A stretch of 8,789 bases of DNA from positions 1 to 8,789 of the forward strand of contig JAJZSC010000103.1 in assembly GCA_021849995.1 (NCBI GenBank). The letters run 5' to 3'. Below are positions 1 to 6,918 of the stretch, piece by piece. The notes under the pieces were generated by a model that did no database searches, was not told where the DNA came from, and worked only from the letters and a program-made list of their open reading frames with translations. A program made the position numbers and the translations under genes. Origin of the DNA: Bacillota bacterium (lineage in GTDB: Bacteria > Bacillota > Desulfitobacteriia > Desulfitobacteriales > Desulfitobacteriaceae). How positions within the stretch are numbered: the stretch's first letter is position 1; every line of letters starts with the position of its first letter.

Positions 1-1590
1 TTAGTCTTTTTTAACAACAATACCCTAATAGTCTTGATGGAACTTTTCTGGTGGGTTCATTTTCTCCTGCTTTTTTCCTTCTTTTATATTATTCCACGTT
101 CGAAGCATCTCCATCTCGTCTTTGCCCCTTTTAACGTCTATTGGCATTCTATGAAACCGAAAGGGGCTCTTCTGCCGGTCGATTTGGATAGGGAGAAAGA
201 ACAAACCTGCGGTGTAAAAACAGTCGAGGATTTTACCTGGAAGCAGTTGTTTGATGCTTTTAGCTGTGTCAAATGTGGACGTTGTCATGGACGATGCCCG
301 TCTGAACAGAGTGGAGAATTTTTGAAACCTAAGCGGATTAACGGGCGTTTGCGAACTTACATGGAAGAGAATGGCTCGCTCGTGTTAAGGAATCGATCAC
401 GAAAAACTGTCATGAGTGGTCAAACAAGTACAGTCGAGATAGGTAATACTGAAGAAATAGTTAAGACGGATGAAATGGTTAATATTGATGTAATAGCTAC
501 GACCTCGGAGAAGGTGGCTGGTGGCATGTTTCATTATGACTTCATCTGGAGTTGTACGACCTGTGGCGGTTGTAATGAGGCATGCCCGGTAGCTATTGAT
601 CATATCTCCAAGATTATTGATATGCGGCGCAACATTGTGTCGGAGAAAGTCAACATTCCGGTGGAAATAAAACAGGTTTTTGAGGGTATAGAGAATTGCG
701 GTAATCCCTATGGAAAAGCTCGTCAGGACATTGAGTATACTTGGGCACAGGAACTAAAGATCCCGACTTTGTCGGAAAAGCCTGATGCTGAATATCTCTT
801 TTTTGTGGGATGTCAAGCGACTTTTGACGAGTCAGCCCGGAAAGCTGCCGTTGCTTTTGCTAGAATTCTACAATCCTCTGGTATAGACTTTGCCATTTTA
901 GGCGAGAAGGAATGGTGCTGCGGTGAGACAGTACGAAGAATGGGCAATGAGCTTCTCTTTCAAAAGACTGTCATAAAGAATATTGCGAGTTTGGATGTAT
1001 TGGGGGTCAAGAAAATCGTTACCACCTGTCCCCACTGCTTCAACACCTTAAAAAATGAATATCCTCAGTTTGGAGGATATTACGAAGTTATACCACATTC
1101 TGTTCTTCTCGCGGATCTTTTGAGGAAAGGAGTATTGGAAACCATACCAGAGTATAGCAAAGGAAGATTAAAAACGGAAGAAGGACCATACAAAAATGTT
1201 ACTTACCACGATCCCTGTTATCTGAGTCACTTTAACGGTTTTTATAGTGAACCGAGGGAGATATTATCTGTTGTTCCTGGACTCAACCTAGTTGAGATGC
1301 CTCGCACGAAAGAAAAATCATTTTGCTGCGGGGCTGGCGGCGGTCGCTTTTGGACGAAAGCAAAGCCAGAAAACCCAATCAGTAGAAACCGGGTCCAAGA
1401 AGCCTTAGTGACGGGGGCAGATTTAATCATTACCTCTTGCCCGTATTGTAACACTACTTTAAAGGAAGAAACTCAGCAAAGAGAACGAGACAAGGATATT
1501 ATAACTATCGATATTGCTGAATTTTTAGAGTCCTACTTGGTGACTCAAACTGATTTACCTGATACTCTCAAGCAAAAAACGAGCATCTAA
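1..1590 (+). CDS. Membrane-anchored Fe-S oxidoreductase with two CCG domains (EtfAB:quinone oxidoreductase / HdrD-like), 5' end missing
   Basis: The frame is open from base 1 with no stop, so the gene starts left of the window; the TTG/ATG at 34-39 is internal. Numbering from the first visible codon (529 residues), the start is a hydrophobic helix (about 10-31), probably the last span of a nitrate-reductase-gamma-like membrane domain. A basic SKHLH stretch follows, then two 4Fe-4S ferredoxin motifs: C89, C92, C95, C99 and C185, C188, C191, C195. Two CCG domains follow: C271, CC306-307, C343/C346, and C406, CC442-443, C480/C483. Such proteins (DUF224, HdrD-like) pass electrons between electron-transfer flavoprotein and membrane quinone during acyl-CoA oxidation or syntrophic growth; the CCG domains are known to hold noncubane clusters. 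The Etf link is inferred from architecture, since etfAB is not visible. A lactate or glycolate oxidase Fe-S subunit is the main alternative, but the membrane anchor argues against it. The gene ends 13 bp before structured element A. Confidence 0.88.
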   Translation, partial: LVFFNNNTLIVLMELFWWVHFLLLFSFFYIIPRSKHLHLVFAPFNVYWHSMKPKGALLPVDLDREKEQTCGVKTVEDFTWKQLFDAFSCVKCGRCHGRCPSEQSGEFLKPKRINGRLRTYMEENGSLVLRNRSRKTVMSGQTSTVEIGNTEEIVKTDEMVNIDVIATTSEKVAGGMFHYDFIWSCTTCGGCNEACPVAIDHISKIIDMRRNIVSEKVNIPVEIKQVFEGIENCGNPYGKARQDIEYTWAQELKIPTLSEKPDAEYLFFVGCQATFDESARKAAVAFARILQSSGIDFAILGEKEWCCGETVRRMGNELLFQKTVIKNIASLDVLGVKKIVTTCPHCFNTLKNEYPQFGGYYEVIPHSVLLADLLRKGVLETIPEYSKGRLKTEEGPYKNVTYHDPCYLSHFNGFYSEPREILSVVPGLNLVEMPRTKEKSFCCGAGGGRFWTKAKPENPISRNRVQEALVTGADLIITSCPYCNTTLKEETQQRERDKDIITIDIAEFLESYLVTQTDLPDTLKQKTSI

Positions 1591-1603
1591 CTATCAGTCT
1601 ATC

Positions 1604-1685
1604 AGCCCTTGAGGCCGAGTAACCCATGCTTTTGCTGATTCCGTTTGAAGATGGAACTTAGGAGCATGAACCGGGCCCAAGGGCT
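1604..1685 (+). ncRNA. Structured element, copy A (terminator-like, unidentified)
   Basis: An 82-base fold follows the oxidoreductase stop by 13 bases. The outer stem pairs 1604-1611 with 1678-1685 (8 bp, perfect). A middle stem pairs CATGCT 1625-1630 with AGCATG 1663-1668. An apical stem pairs TTCCGT 1639-1644 with ATGGAA 1651-1656 around a six-base loop. The sequence after it is T/A-rich (TTATTATTTATTT). A diverged copy at 5041-5121 keeps the outer and apical stems through compensatory changes, supporting selection on structure. Shared blocks include CCTTGAGGC, AGTAA and GGCCCAAGGGC. I do not recognise it as a known riboswitch or Rfam class. The position after a stop codon favours an elaborate 3' UTR or terminator; a dispersed palindromic repeat is the alternative. 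Confidence 0.6.
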
Positions 1686-1690
1686 TATTA

Positions 1691-1720
1691 TTTATTTGAG
1701 GAGTTTTAATCCTAAATAAA
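1691..1720 (+). terminator. Second AT-rich hairpin behind element A
   Basis: TTTATTT 1691-1697 pairs with AAATAAA 1714-1720, and AGGA 1699-1702 pairs with TCCT 1710-1713, with one bulged G and a seven-base loop. It lies six bases after element A and may add to termination of the oxidoreductase transcript. No T-run follows, so its effect as a terminator alone would be weak. Confidence 0.3.
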
Positions 1721-1781
1721 ATATTGATAATTCGTAGAAATTTATAGAATAAAGAAATTTTCTGTATACATTTCTGAATAC

Positions 1782-1810
1782 TTTAAATTTTCCATCTAAA
1801 GTTATATAAT
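1782..1810 (+). promoter_or_regulatory. Candidate sigma-A promoter of the TRAP operon
   Basis: A perfect -10, TATAAT at 1805-1810, has a weak -35, TTTAAA at 1782-1787, 17 bases upstream. The surrounding 1690-1910 stretch is very AT-rich, so chance matches are likely. It is still the best-spaced pair before the permease and implies a leader of about 110 bases. I see no other gene in 1591-1925: that stretch holds element A, the AT hairpin, this promoter and the dyad at 1816-1832. Confidence 0.45.
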
Positions 1811-1815
1811 TTTTA

Positions 1816-1832
1816 GTACTAGACCTTAGTAC
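1816..1832. promoter_or_regulatory. Small dyad at the expected TRAP transcription start
   Basis: GTACTA 1816-1821 is the exact reverse complement of TAGTAC 1827-1832, with five bases between. It begins six bases after the candidate -10, where a repressor site could block initiation. No regulator gene is visible, so an operator role is inference. Confidence 0.3.
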
Positions 1833-1925
1833 CTGTTTCAATGTTTACAATAACTTGGATTTAATGGTTGAACAAGGGGGTGCAGACGTAGAGAATATTC
1901 ATAAAAGATTTGTGGAGGTGAAAAG

Positions 1926-3917
1926 GTGGAAGAGAGAAAAAACCTAGTTGACGAGTTTTCTAAGGATATTGACACCGAATCGATTATTAAAGAAGCAGAC
2001 CCTGAGTTTAGATTTCGGAAAATGGCTGGTGTCTGGGGGTTCCTAATTACTGTTATCACACTCATCTGGTCACTGTTTCAACTCTACACATCTGGATTCG
2101 GCCTATTAGAATCAATTAAACAACGTTCAATTCACCTGATGTTCGTTTTGGTACTGGCATTTTTACTATATCCTGCCAGAAAAGGTGCGCCCAAGCATAG
2201 GCCGACCATATTGGATGTGATTCTTGCCGGTTTAAGTCTTTTTGTAAATGCTTATGTGGTGTTAAAGTGGAACGATATTGCTCTACGGGGTGGTCTTCTA
2301 AAAGAATCTGAATACATTATCGGAGCAATTGGAGTACTTCTCGTTTTAGAGGCAAGCCGGAGAGTTCTAGGAAAAGAGCTCACAATTATGGGACTTGTTT
2401 TTTTGCTATATGCAAAGTTCGGCAATCATATCCCCGGAGTCTTCAACATCAGAGGGTATAGTTGGCAGAGGATTTCTGAGCACATGTTCTGGACACCGGA
2501 GGGTGTGTTTGGGGTGGCACTAGGAGTTTCCGCAACCTATATGTTTTTGTTTATCACGTTTGGAGCATTCCTGGGTGGAACAGGATTATCAAAACTTATC
2601 AATGACCTTTCCCTTTCAGTGGCGGGTCATAAACCAGGAGGACCTGCGAAAGTTGCCTTGTTAACCACCAGTTTCATGGGAATGATAAACGGAAGTGCAG
2701 TGGCCAATGCTGCTAGTACAGGAGCCTTTACTATTCCGATGATGAAAAATATTGGCTATCGTCCAGTCTTTGCCGCCGGGGTTGAAGCATCAGGCTCTGT
2801 TGGCGGTCAGATTATGCCACCAGTTATGGGGGCAGCTGCCTTCATTATGGCAGAATTTCTTTCGATTCCTTATACTACCATTATTGTTGCAGCAATTATT
2901 CCAGCAGTCCTCTACTATACATCTATTTGGATTATGGTTCATGTTGAAGCAGTTAAGACCGGACTTCAAGGGCTTCCCAAGGATCAATTGCCAAGTGTAG
3001 TTCAGGCCTTAAAAGCCCGCGGCCACATGTTAATTCCGGTAGTAATCCTACTATACCTTATGTTTACAGGTTATACCCCACTTTACGCCGCATTCTATGC
3101 CACTCTTTCAGTTCTTCTATTTGGCACCTTAAAAAAAGAAACCAGGATGAACGTGAAACAAATCATTAAGAGTATGGAAGAAGCAGCCAAGAGCGCTGTC
3201 GGTGTTGCAGTAGCTTGTGCAGTCGTTGGTTTTGTAGTGGGAACCGCTTCCTTAACAAGCTTGGGATTATCCTTTGGAAATGCAATTCTGGATATTGCAG
3301 GTAATAATATCCTTCTAGCATTGTTGTTAACCATGGTTACATCGATTATTGTTGGCACTGGTGTCCCAACTACACCTACCTATATAATTGTAGCCACTGT
3401 CGCTGCCCCCGTACTGGTAAAATTGGGCATGCCTGGTCTGGTGGCCCATATGTTTGTCTTTTATTATGGTGCGCTGGCCGACGTTACGCCTCCGACGGCG
3501 CTTTCCGCCTATACAGCAAGTGCCATCGCAAGGTGTGATCCACAAAAGGCTACCTGGCAGGCCTGGCGACTCGCCCTTATCGGCTTTTTAGTTCCCTTTT
3601 ACTTTGCTATGCGTCCTGAGATGATGCTGATCGTAGTTAAATTTAACTTATGGAAAATTATATGGGCCATTCTGATCACAGGTATTGCTACTCTTTCTTT
3701 GAGTTATGCAATTCAGAATTTCCAAAAACGCAAACTTAAACTTGTTGAAAGATTAGCCTTCTTAGCCATAATCGGTCTAACGGTTGTAAATACTTTCTAC
3801 CTTGACGTCGCCGCAATCGTCTTGTTTGTTGCCCTCATAATAATCCAAAGAATGACGGCTTCCAAAGAAAAAGATTTAGACTCCCCCCTAATGCCTGAAA
3901 AAGCTGAAAGCTTTTAA
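1926..3917 (+). CDS. TRAP transporter fused permease (DctQ-DctM type), TAXI-TRAP system
   Basis: This is the cytoplasmic-membrane part of a tripartite ion-coupled uptake system. The 663-residue length fits the family in which the small DctQ-like and large DctM-like subunits are one chain. The N-terminal third has several hydrophobic segments (about 35-55, 65-80, 95-115, 130-145). The large part carries DctM-like motifs: GSAVANAASTGAFTIP from residue 256, a MPPVMGAAAF motif near 297, and GTGVPTTPTY near 477. The GTG start at 1926 is fixed by GGAGGTG at 1914-1920. The gene for the binding protein begins 29 bases after the stop, so the two are almost certainly co-transcribed. Family knowledge predicts uptake of an organic anion (carboxylate or amino-acid-like) driven by a sodium or proton gradient; the substrate cannot be read from sequence. 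The short C-terminal tail is charged. Confidence 0.93.
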   Translation: MEERKNLVDEFSKDIDTESIIKEADPEFRFRKMAGVWGFLITVITLIWSLFQLYTSGFGLLESIKQRSIHLMFVLVLAFLLYPARKGAPKHRPTILDVILAGLSLFVNAYVVLKWNDIALRGGLLKESEYIIGAIGVLLVLEASRRVLGKELTIMGLVFLLYAKFGNHIPGVFNIRGYSWQRISEHMFWTPEGVFGVALGVSATYMFLFITFGAFLGGTGLSKLINDLSLSVAGHKPGGPAKVALLTTSFMGMINGSAVANAASTGAFTIPMMKNIGYRPVFAAGVEASGSVGGQIMPPVMGAAAFIMAEFLSIPYTTIIVAAIIPAVLYYTSIWIMVHVEAVKTGLQGLPKDQLPSVVQALKARGHMLIPVVILLYLMFTGYTPLYAAFYATLSVLLFGTLKKETRMNVKQIIKSMEEAAKSAVGVAVACAVVGFVVGTASLTSLGLSFGNAILDIAGNNILLALLLTMVTSIIVGTGVPTTPTYIIVATVAAPVLVKLGMPGLVAHMFVFYYGALADVTPPTALSAYTASAIARCDPQKATWQAWRLALIGFLVPFYFAMRPEMMLIVVKFNLWKIIWAILITGIATLSLSYAIQNFQKRKLKLVERLAFLAIIGLTVVNTFYLDVAAIVLFVALIIIQRMTASKEKDLDSPLMPEKAESF

Positions 3918-3946
3918 GGATAGAAAATGATGAGGAGGAAATCAGA

Positions 3947-4993
3947 TTGAAAAAGGGTAAAAAGTATCTCGCAGTGTTAATTGCTATCTTGCTTATTGTC
4001 GTAAGTGCAGCTACAGGTTGTTCAACTCAAACTCAAACACCAACTCAAAGCAACCAGACTTCCAGCGATAGCAGTAAATCTATTAAGGGCGCATTAGTAA
4101 ATATCGCTACTGCTACCACCGGCGGAGTTTACTATCCACTCGGCAATGCTATGGCGAAATTATGGACAGATAAACTCGGAGTGAAAGCTTCTGCCCAGGC
4201 CACAGCAGGAACTGCTCAAAACATTAACCTGTTTGAAAAAAAGGAAGCTGAAGTTGCATTTGCCCAAAATGGAGTAGTCTCTGTTGCTTATAATGGTGAG
4301 GAGACCTTCAAAGGACGCCAGCAAAAAGATCTCAGGGTTATGACCTATCTTTATCCGAATGTAATGCACTTCATAGTACGAAATGATAGCGGTATCAAAT
4401 CAATTAAAGATCTTGAAGGTAAAAAGGTCGTACCAGGTTCTGTGGGAAGTGCTACGGAAATTAACACTAAGGAAATTCTTAACCCATATGGTCTCGACTA
4501 TACTGATAAAAAGAACGTTAAAGCCGATTTCGTTGGTTATAATGAAGCAGCTGAGCTGATGAAAAATAAACAGGCTGATATGGCAATGATAGCTGGCGGA
4601 CTACCTACCGCTTCAATTCTCGATATGGCAACTTCCTTTGAAATTAAAATCCTGGACATCGAACCTGAAATGATTAAAAAGATCACCGAAAAATATCCTT
4701 GGTATTTCGAATATGTTATACCCAAAGGCACTTACAAAGGTCAAACTCAAGACGTTCATACAGTCGCAGTGGCAAATATTCTACTCGTAAGAAAAGACTT
4801 AAGTGACGAGCTTGTTTATCAGTTGACAAAAGCCCTTTATGATAACAGAGATCAATTAATCGCAGCTCATGATACCGCTAAATACATGACTCTTGAAAGC
4901 GCCTTAAAAGGGTATACTGCCCCAATTCATCCAGGTGCTGAAAAATTCTATAAGGAAAAAGGATTAGACGTAAGTAAAGTGATGAAACCATAA
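3947..4993 (+). CDS. TRAP transporter TAXI-family solute-binding lipoprotein
   Basis: This is the extracytoplasmic receptor that hands substrate to the fused permease just upstream. The 348 residues begin with a basic n-region (MKKGKK) and a hydrophobic core to about residue 21. A lipobox-like AATGC follows with the lipidation cysteine at 25, so it should be anchored to the outer face of the membrane as expected in a Gram-positive. A Thr/Gln/Ser-rich linker (about 26-45) leads to the TAXI core, which opens with a TATTGGVYYPLG signature near residue 58. The start is TTG, chosen because GAGGAGG at 3932-3938 lies eight bases upstream and the resulting signal peptide is complete. Characterised TAXI receptors bind glutamate, glutamine or related dicarboxylates, but TAXI substrates are poorly predicted, so none is claimed. 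The operon probably ends at the structured element at 5041-5121. Confidence 0.93.
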   Translation: MKKGKKYLAVLIAILLIVVSAATGCSTQTQTPTQSNQTSSDSSKSIKGALVNIATATTGGVYYPLGNAMAKLWTDKLGVKASAQATAGTAQNINLFEKKEAEVAFAQNGVVSVAYNGEETFKGRQQKDLRVMTYLYPNVMHFIVRNDSGIKSIKDLEGKKVVPGSVGSATEINTKEILNPYGLDYTDKKNVKADFVGYNEAAELMKNKQADMAMIAGGLPTASILDMATSFEIKILDIEPEMIKKITEKYPWYFEYVIPKGTYKGQTQDVHTVAVANILLVRKDLSDELVYQLTKALYDNRDQLIAAHDTAKYMTLESALKGYTAPIHPGAEKFYKEKGLDVSKVMKP

Positions 4994-5040
4994 GTTTGAT
5001 CTAACCCAAACAAAATTTAATTTTGGTTCCCTTCCTTATC

Positions 5041-5121
5041 GGTCCTTGAGGCTAAGTAATCCTATTGTTGACAGCTTCCATTTCAAGGTGGAATTAGTAA
5101 GCAGGATTCGGCCCAAGGGCT
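5041..5121 (+). ncRNA. Structured element, copy B (terminator-like, unidentified)
   Basis: It follows the TAXI receptor stop by 47 bases. The outer stem pairs 5041-5048 with 5114-5121 and includes G-U pairs where copy A has C-G and A-U. The middle stem AATCCT 5058-5063 pairs with AGGATT 5103-5108, differing in sequence and register from copy A. The apical stem TTCCAT 5076-5081 pairs with GTGGAA 5088-5093 around TTCAAG; copy A has TTGAAG. TTTTATTTATT follows, as expected of an intrinsic terminator. From here to the terminator at 5273 the sequence is AT-rich; I see no credible gene. A 64-codon frame at 5204-5398 has no ribosome site and overlaps the inverted repeats. Confidence 0.6.
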
Positions 5122-5272
5122 TTTATTTATTATGTAATAGAAAAGTAAAGTAAAGGATTGCTCCACCGATATAGGTACTAAACCCTTATGGAACTTTTTT
5201 GCAATGTGTATATTTATTTTAGTTCAATCCGGGTATGAATCTTTTTTCTTTTGTGTTCCTTTGGCTGATGTA

Positions 5273-5309
5273 GAAAAAACAGGTGATTCTTTTGTGAATT
5301 CACCTGTTT
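5273..5309 (-). terminator. Intrinsic terminator of the rubrerythrin gene
   Basis: AAACAGGTG 5277-5285 pairs with CACCTGTTT 5301-5309, extended by ATTC 5286-5289 with GAAT 5296-5299 after one bulged base; the loop is TTTTGT. Read on the minus strand the stem ends in a run of six T. It lies about 95 bases past the rubrerythrin stop. On the plus strand the T-run is only three bases, so termination is mainly for minus-strand transcripts. Confidence 0.75.
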
Positions 5310-5317
5310 CTAGAAAC

Positions 5318-5399
5318 ATTAATCTAGTCTTGTTCTACCGAATCTTAATCTTGTTGATAACGCAGCTGTTAAACACAAGATTATTACCTATAGATTAAT
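5318..5399. repeat. Nested inverted repeats in the rubrerythrin 3' region
   Basis: ATTAATCTA 5318-5326 is the exact reverse complement of TAGATTAAT 5391-5399. Inside it TAATCTTGT 5346-5354 pairs with ACAAGATTA 5375-5383. Inside that TAAC 5358-5361 pairs with GTTA 5368-5371. The arms could fold into one long imperfect hairpin between the stop codon and the terminator. It may be a structured 3' UTR or a small palindromic repeat; AT-richness makes short matches less significant. Confidence 0.4.
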
Positions 5400-5404
5400 T
5401 GTGT

Positions 5405-5950
5405 TTATTTGAAATATCTGTTCAATAACCCCTTAAAAGCCATACCATGGCGCGCTTCATCCTTACACATTTCATGAACAGTGTCATGGATAGCATCTAA
5501 ATTAAGCTTTTTCGCTAAAGTTGCCAAATCTTTTTTGCCTTGGCAGGCGCCGTGTTCTGCTTCAACTCTCATTTCAAGATTTTTCTTTGTATCAGCTACC
5601 AGCACTTCACCGAGAAGCTCCGCAAACTTAGCAGCATGGTCTGCCTCTTCGAAAGCTATTCTCTTATAGGCTTCGGCAATTTCAGGGTACCCTTCTCTAT
5701 CTGCCTGACGGCTCATTGCCAGATACATTCCTATTTCTGTACACTCTCCGGTAAAATTAGCTTTCAATCCTTCTATTACTTCCGGATTAACACCCGCCGC
5801 GACTCCAATCACGTGTTGATCAGCCCATTGCATTTCTCCTTCGACCTTTTCAATGAATTTTTCTTTCGGAGCTCTACATTGTGGACATTTTTCCGGTCCT
5901 TCAATTCCTTCATGCACATAGCCACAAACTAGACAAACATATTTTTTCAT
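5405..5950 (-). CDS. Reverse rubrerythrin (NADH-dependent peroxidase type)
   Basis: A cytoplasmic peroxide- and oxygen-detoxifying diiron protein of anaerobes. The 181-residue chain has the reversed order: an N-terminal rubredoxin domain with C6, C9, C22 and C25 for the Fe(SCys)4 site, then a ferritin-like four-helix bundle. Likely diiron ligands are visible in GECTE (E69/E72), EEADH (101-105), EAEHG (130-134) and DEARH (164-168). In the characterised clostridial proteins, electrons from NADH via a rubredoxin reductase reach the diiron site and reduce H2O2 to water; that partner is not in this window. The ATG at 5948-5950 is preceded by a purine-rich AAGGGATGGGG (5959-5969 on the complement). 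The gene is monocistronic as far as visible, with its own promoter and a PerR-like box upstream and a terminator downstream. Confusion with classical rubrerythrin is excluded by domain order. Confidence 0.95.
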   Translation of the reverse strand: MKKYVCLVCGYVHEGIEGPEKCPQCRAPKEKFIEKVEGEMQWADQHVIGVAAGVNPEVIEGLKANFTGECTEIGMYLAMSRQADREGYPEIAEAYKRIAFEEADHAAKFAELLGEVLVADTKKNLEMRVEAEHGACQGKKDLATLAKKLNLDAIHDTVHEMCKDEARHGMAFKGLLNRYFK

Positions 5951-5983
5951 ATCAAATACCCCATCCCTTCAAATTTATATTAT

Positions 5984-5998
5984 TTACAATGATTATTA
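5984..5998. promoter_or_regulatory. PerR-like box over the rubrerythrin promoter
   Basis: TTACAATGATTATTA matches the PerR consensus TTATAATNATTATAA at 12 of 14 defined positions. It overlaps the -10 hexamer, a classic repression position. Peroxide-inducible release by PerR is known for reverse rubrerythrin in clostridia. A related Fur-family box (Fur or Zur) is the alternative. Confidence 0.7.
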
Positions 5999-6022
5999 TA
6001 TAATAAACTATCTAAAAGTCAA
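5995..6022 (-). promoter_or_regulatory. Sigma-A promoter of the rubrerythrin gene
   Basis: On the minus strand the -35 is TTGACT (complement of 6017-6022) and the -10 is a perfect TATAAT (complement of 5995-6000), with a 16-base spacer. Transcription should start near 5988, giving a leader of about 38 bases. I see nothing else in 6023-6104 except AT-rich sequence without a clear terminator for the gene relic to the right. Confidence 0.75.
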
Positions 6023-6104
6023 TATCCTATAAATAATTTTTTTCCAAAAAACGCATCCATTTCTTTTAAGCTCTGCGAAGAACCATATGCGACTGAACAT
6101 AGTA

Positions 6105-6512
6105 TTATGATAATGAGATTTTTGGACTTAAAAACTGGTTGAGGAGCTGATAGTTTTTGATCCAATTAAATATTTCTAGTTCTCTTTCATTATATTCCTC
6201 TTCTGTTAGCTGCTCCTGATCACGATCCAGACGCGCAAAGCGGTCTACTAGAGCACTCCCTACCACTACTCCATCACATACGCCAGCTAAAGTTTGCACC
6301 TGCTCTGCTGTACGAATGCCAAAGCCAACACAACGTGGGATTTGCAAACTAGCTTTGAGGCTATTGATAAATTCCAGCACATTGGCGGGAATATCGGCTT
6401 CACCACCCGTAATTCCATTTCTGGATAGTACATAAGCAAAACCTTTGGTGGCTTGAGAGATTGCTTTAATGTCCCGCTCCCGACTAGTTTGAGCTATCAT
6501 CGGAATAAAAGT
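6105..6512 (-). pseudogene. trpA: C-terminal half of tryptophan synthase alpha chain, joined to a NERD fragment
   Basis: About 135 codons match the second half of TrpA. The order is IPMIAQTS (the strand-6 IPLIAPTS region), a YVLSRNGITG motif, CVGFGIRTAEQV, and the phosphate-binding DGVVVGSALV, ending in a charged helix. The N-terminal half, which carries the catalytic Glu and Asp and the TrpB contact surface, is absent. The fragment therefore cannot make indole from indole-3-glycerol phosphate. The frame runs without a stop into the NERD-like sequence to its right, so the two now form one open frame. No other trp gene is present. The join may come from a deletion between two loci or from recombination with trpA DNA. 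The TTG that opens an apparent 183-codon frame at 6656 lies inside the NERD core and is not a believable start. Confidence 0.85.
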
Positions 6513-6904
6513 AATAAAATCGCCATCACGTGTTATTTCAATATCGCCATTGAGCTTTTTTGTTTCAAGGATGCAAATAAACTTATTAGAGATGACAACA
6601 AAATCCAACTGGGCAACATAATCTTGATATTCCAGCCGAATATCGCGAAGACACAAGATGGGTAAAAAAGAATTCTTTAGTTCAAAGTAGACATTTCTTT
6701 CACCTTCTATTCCATGCTTTAAGAAGGCGATATCCCGTTCAACCAGTTCCTTTTTTGGACCTGGCGTTTAGCCGAAAGCTCAGTTAATTGTTTCAACTGG
6801 TTATTTTGAACTTCAAATTCCTTTGTAAATATGGGTTGTTTGATTTTCTTTCCATCAATAAATTGATTTAAGACATTTGTAACTTCAAGAAGCCTGATCC
6901 TGAG
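6513..6904 (-). pseudogene. Degenerate NERD-domain (nuclease-related) gene fragment with frameshift
   Basis: Two overlapping minus-strand frames together read as one NERD-family protein without its start or end. The first (about 6904 down to 6760) gives RLLEVTNVLNQFIDG and continues to SAKRQ. Then the frame shifts by one within GGTCCAAAAAAGG (complement of about 6751-6764). The second frame continues with KKELVERDIAFLKHGIEGE, then DIRLEY, AQLDFVV and ILETKKLNGDIE. The Asp of AQLD and the E-T-K triad are the expected PD-(D/E)xK-like positions. One extra A in the six-A run, or one extra G before it, would restore a single frame. The remaining C-terminal part is missing and replaced by trpA at about 6513. 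No ATG or ribosome site opens the first frame. Intact NERD proteins have poorly known roles in nucleic-acid processing. Confidence 0.75.
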
Positions 6905-6918
6905 TCGGTGTGTTGCCC

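Noticed and set aside
1604..5121. The two repeated elements as ends of a composite transposon around the TRAP genes
   Set aside because: They are direct copies with substantial divergence, no transposase is present and no target duplication is seen; post-stop-codon placement fits a transcript element better.
5204..5398. A 64-codon plus-strand open frame with a hydrophobic C-terminus
   Set aside because: No ribosome site; it overlaps the minus-strand terminator and the nested inverted repeats, and its composition looks non-coding.
5540..5932. A 130-codon plus-strand frame antisense to rubrerythrin
   Set aside because: It is a shadow of a gene with a clear family assignment, and its translation has no recognisable motifs.
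6105..6656. A functional 183-residue fusion protein started by TTG at 6656
   Set aside because: The TTG is an ordinary Leu codon inside the NERD core. The same frame stays open to about 6767 with recognisable NERD sequence and no ribosome site.
6745..6770. Programmed -1 ribosomal frameshifting at the A-run
   Set aside because: The phase does not give a canonical X-XXY-YYZ heptamer, and the gene is already broken at both ends, so simple decay or a sequencing error is more likely.
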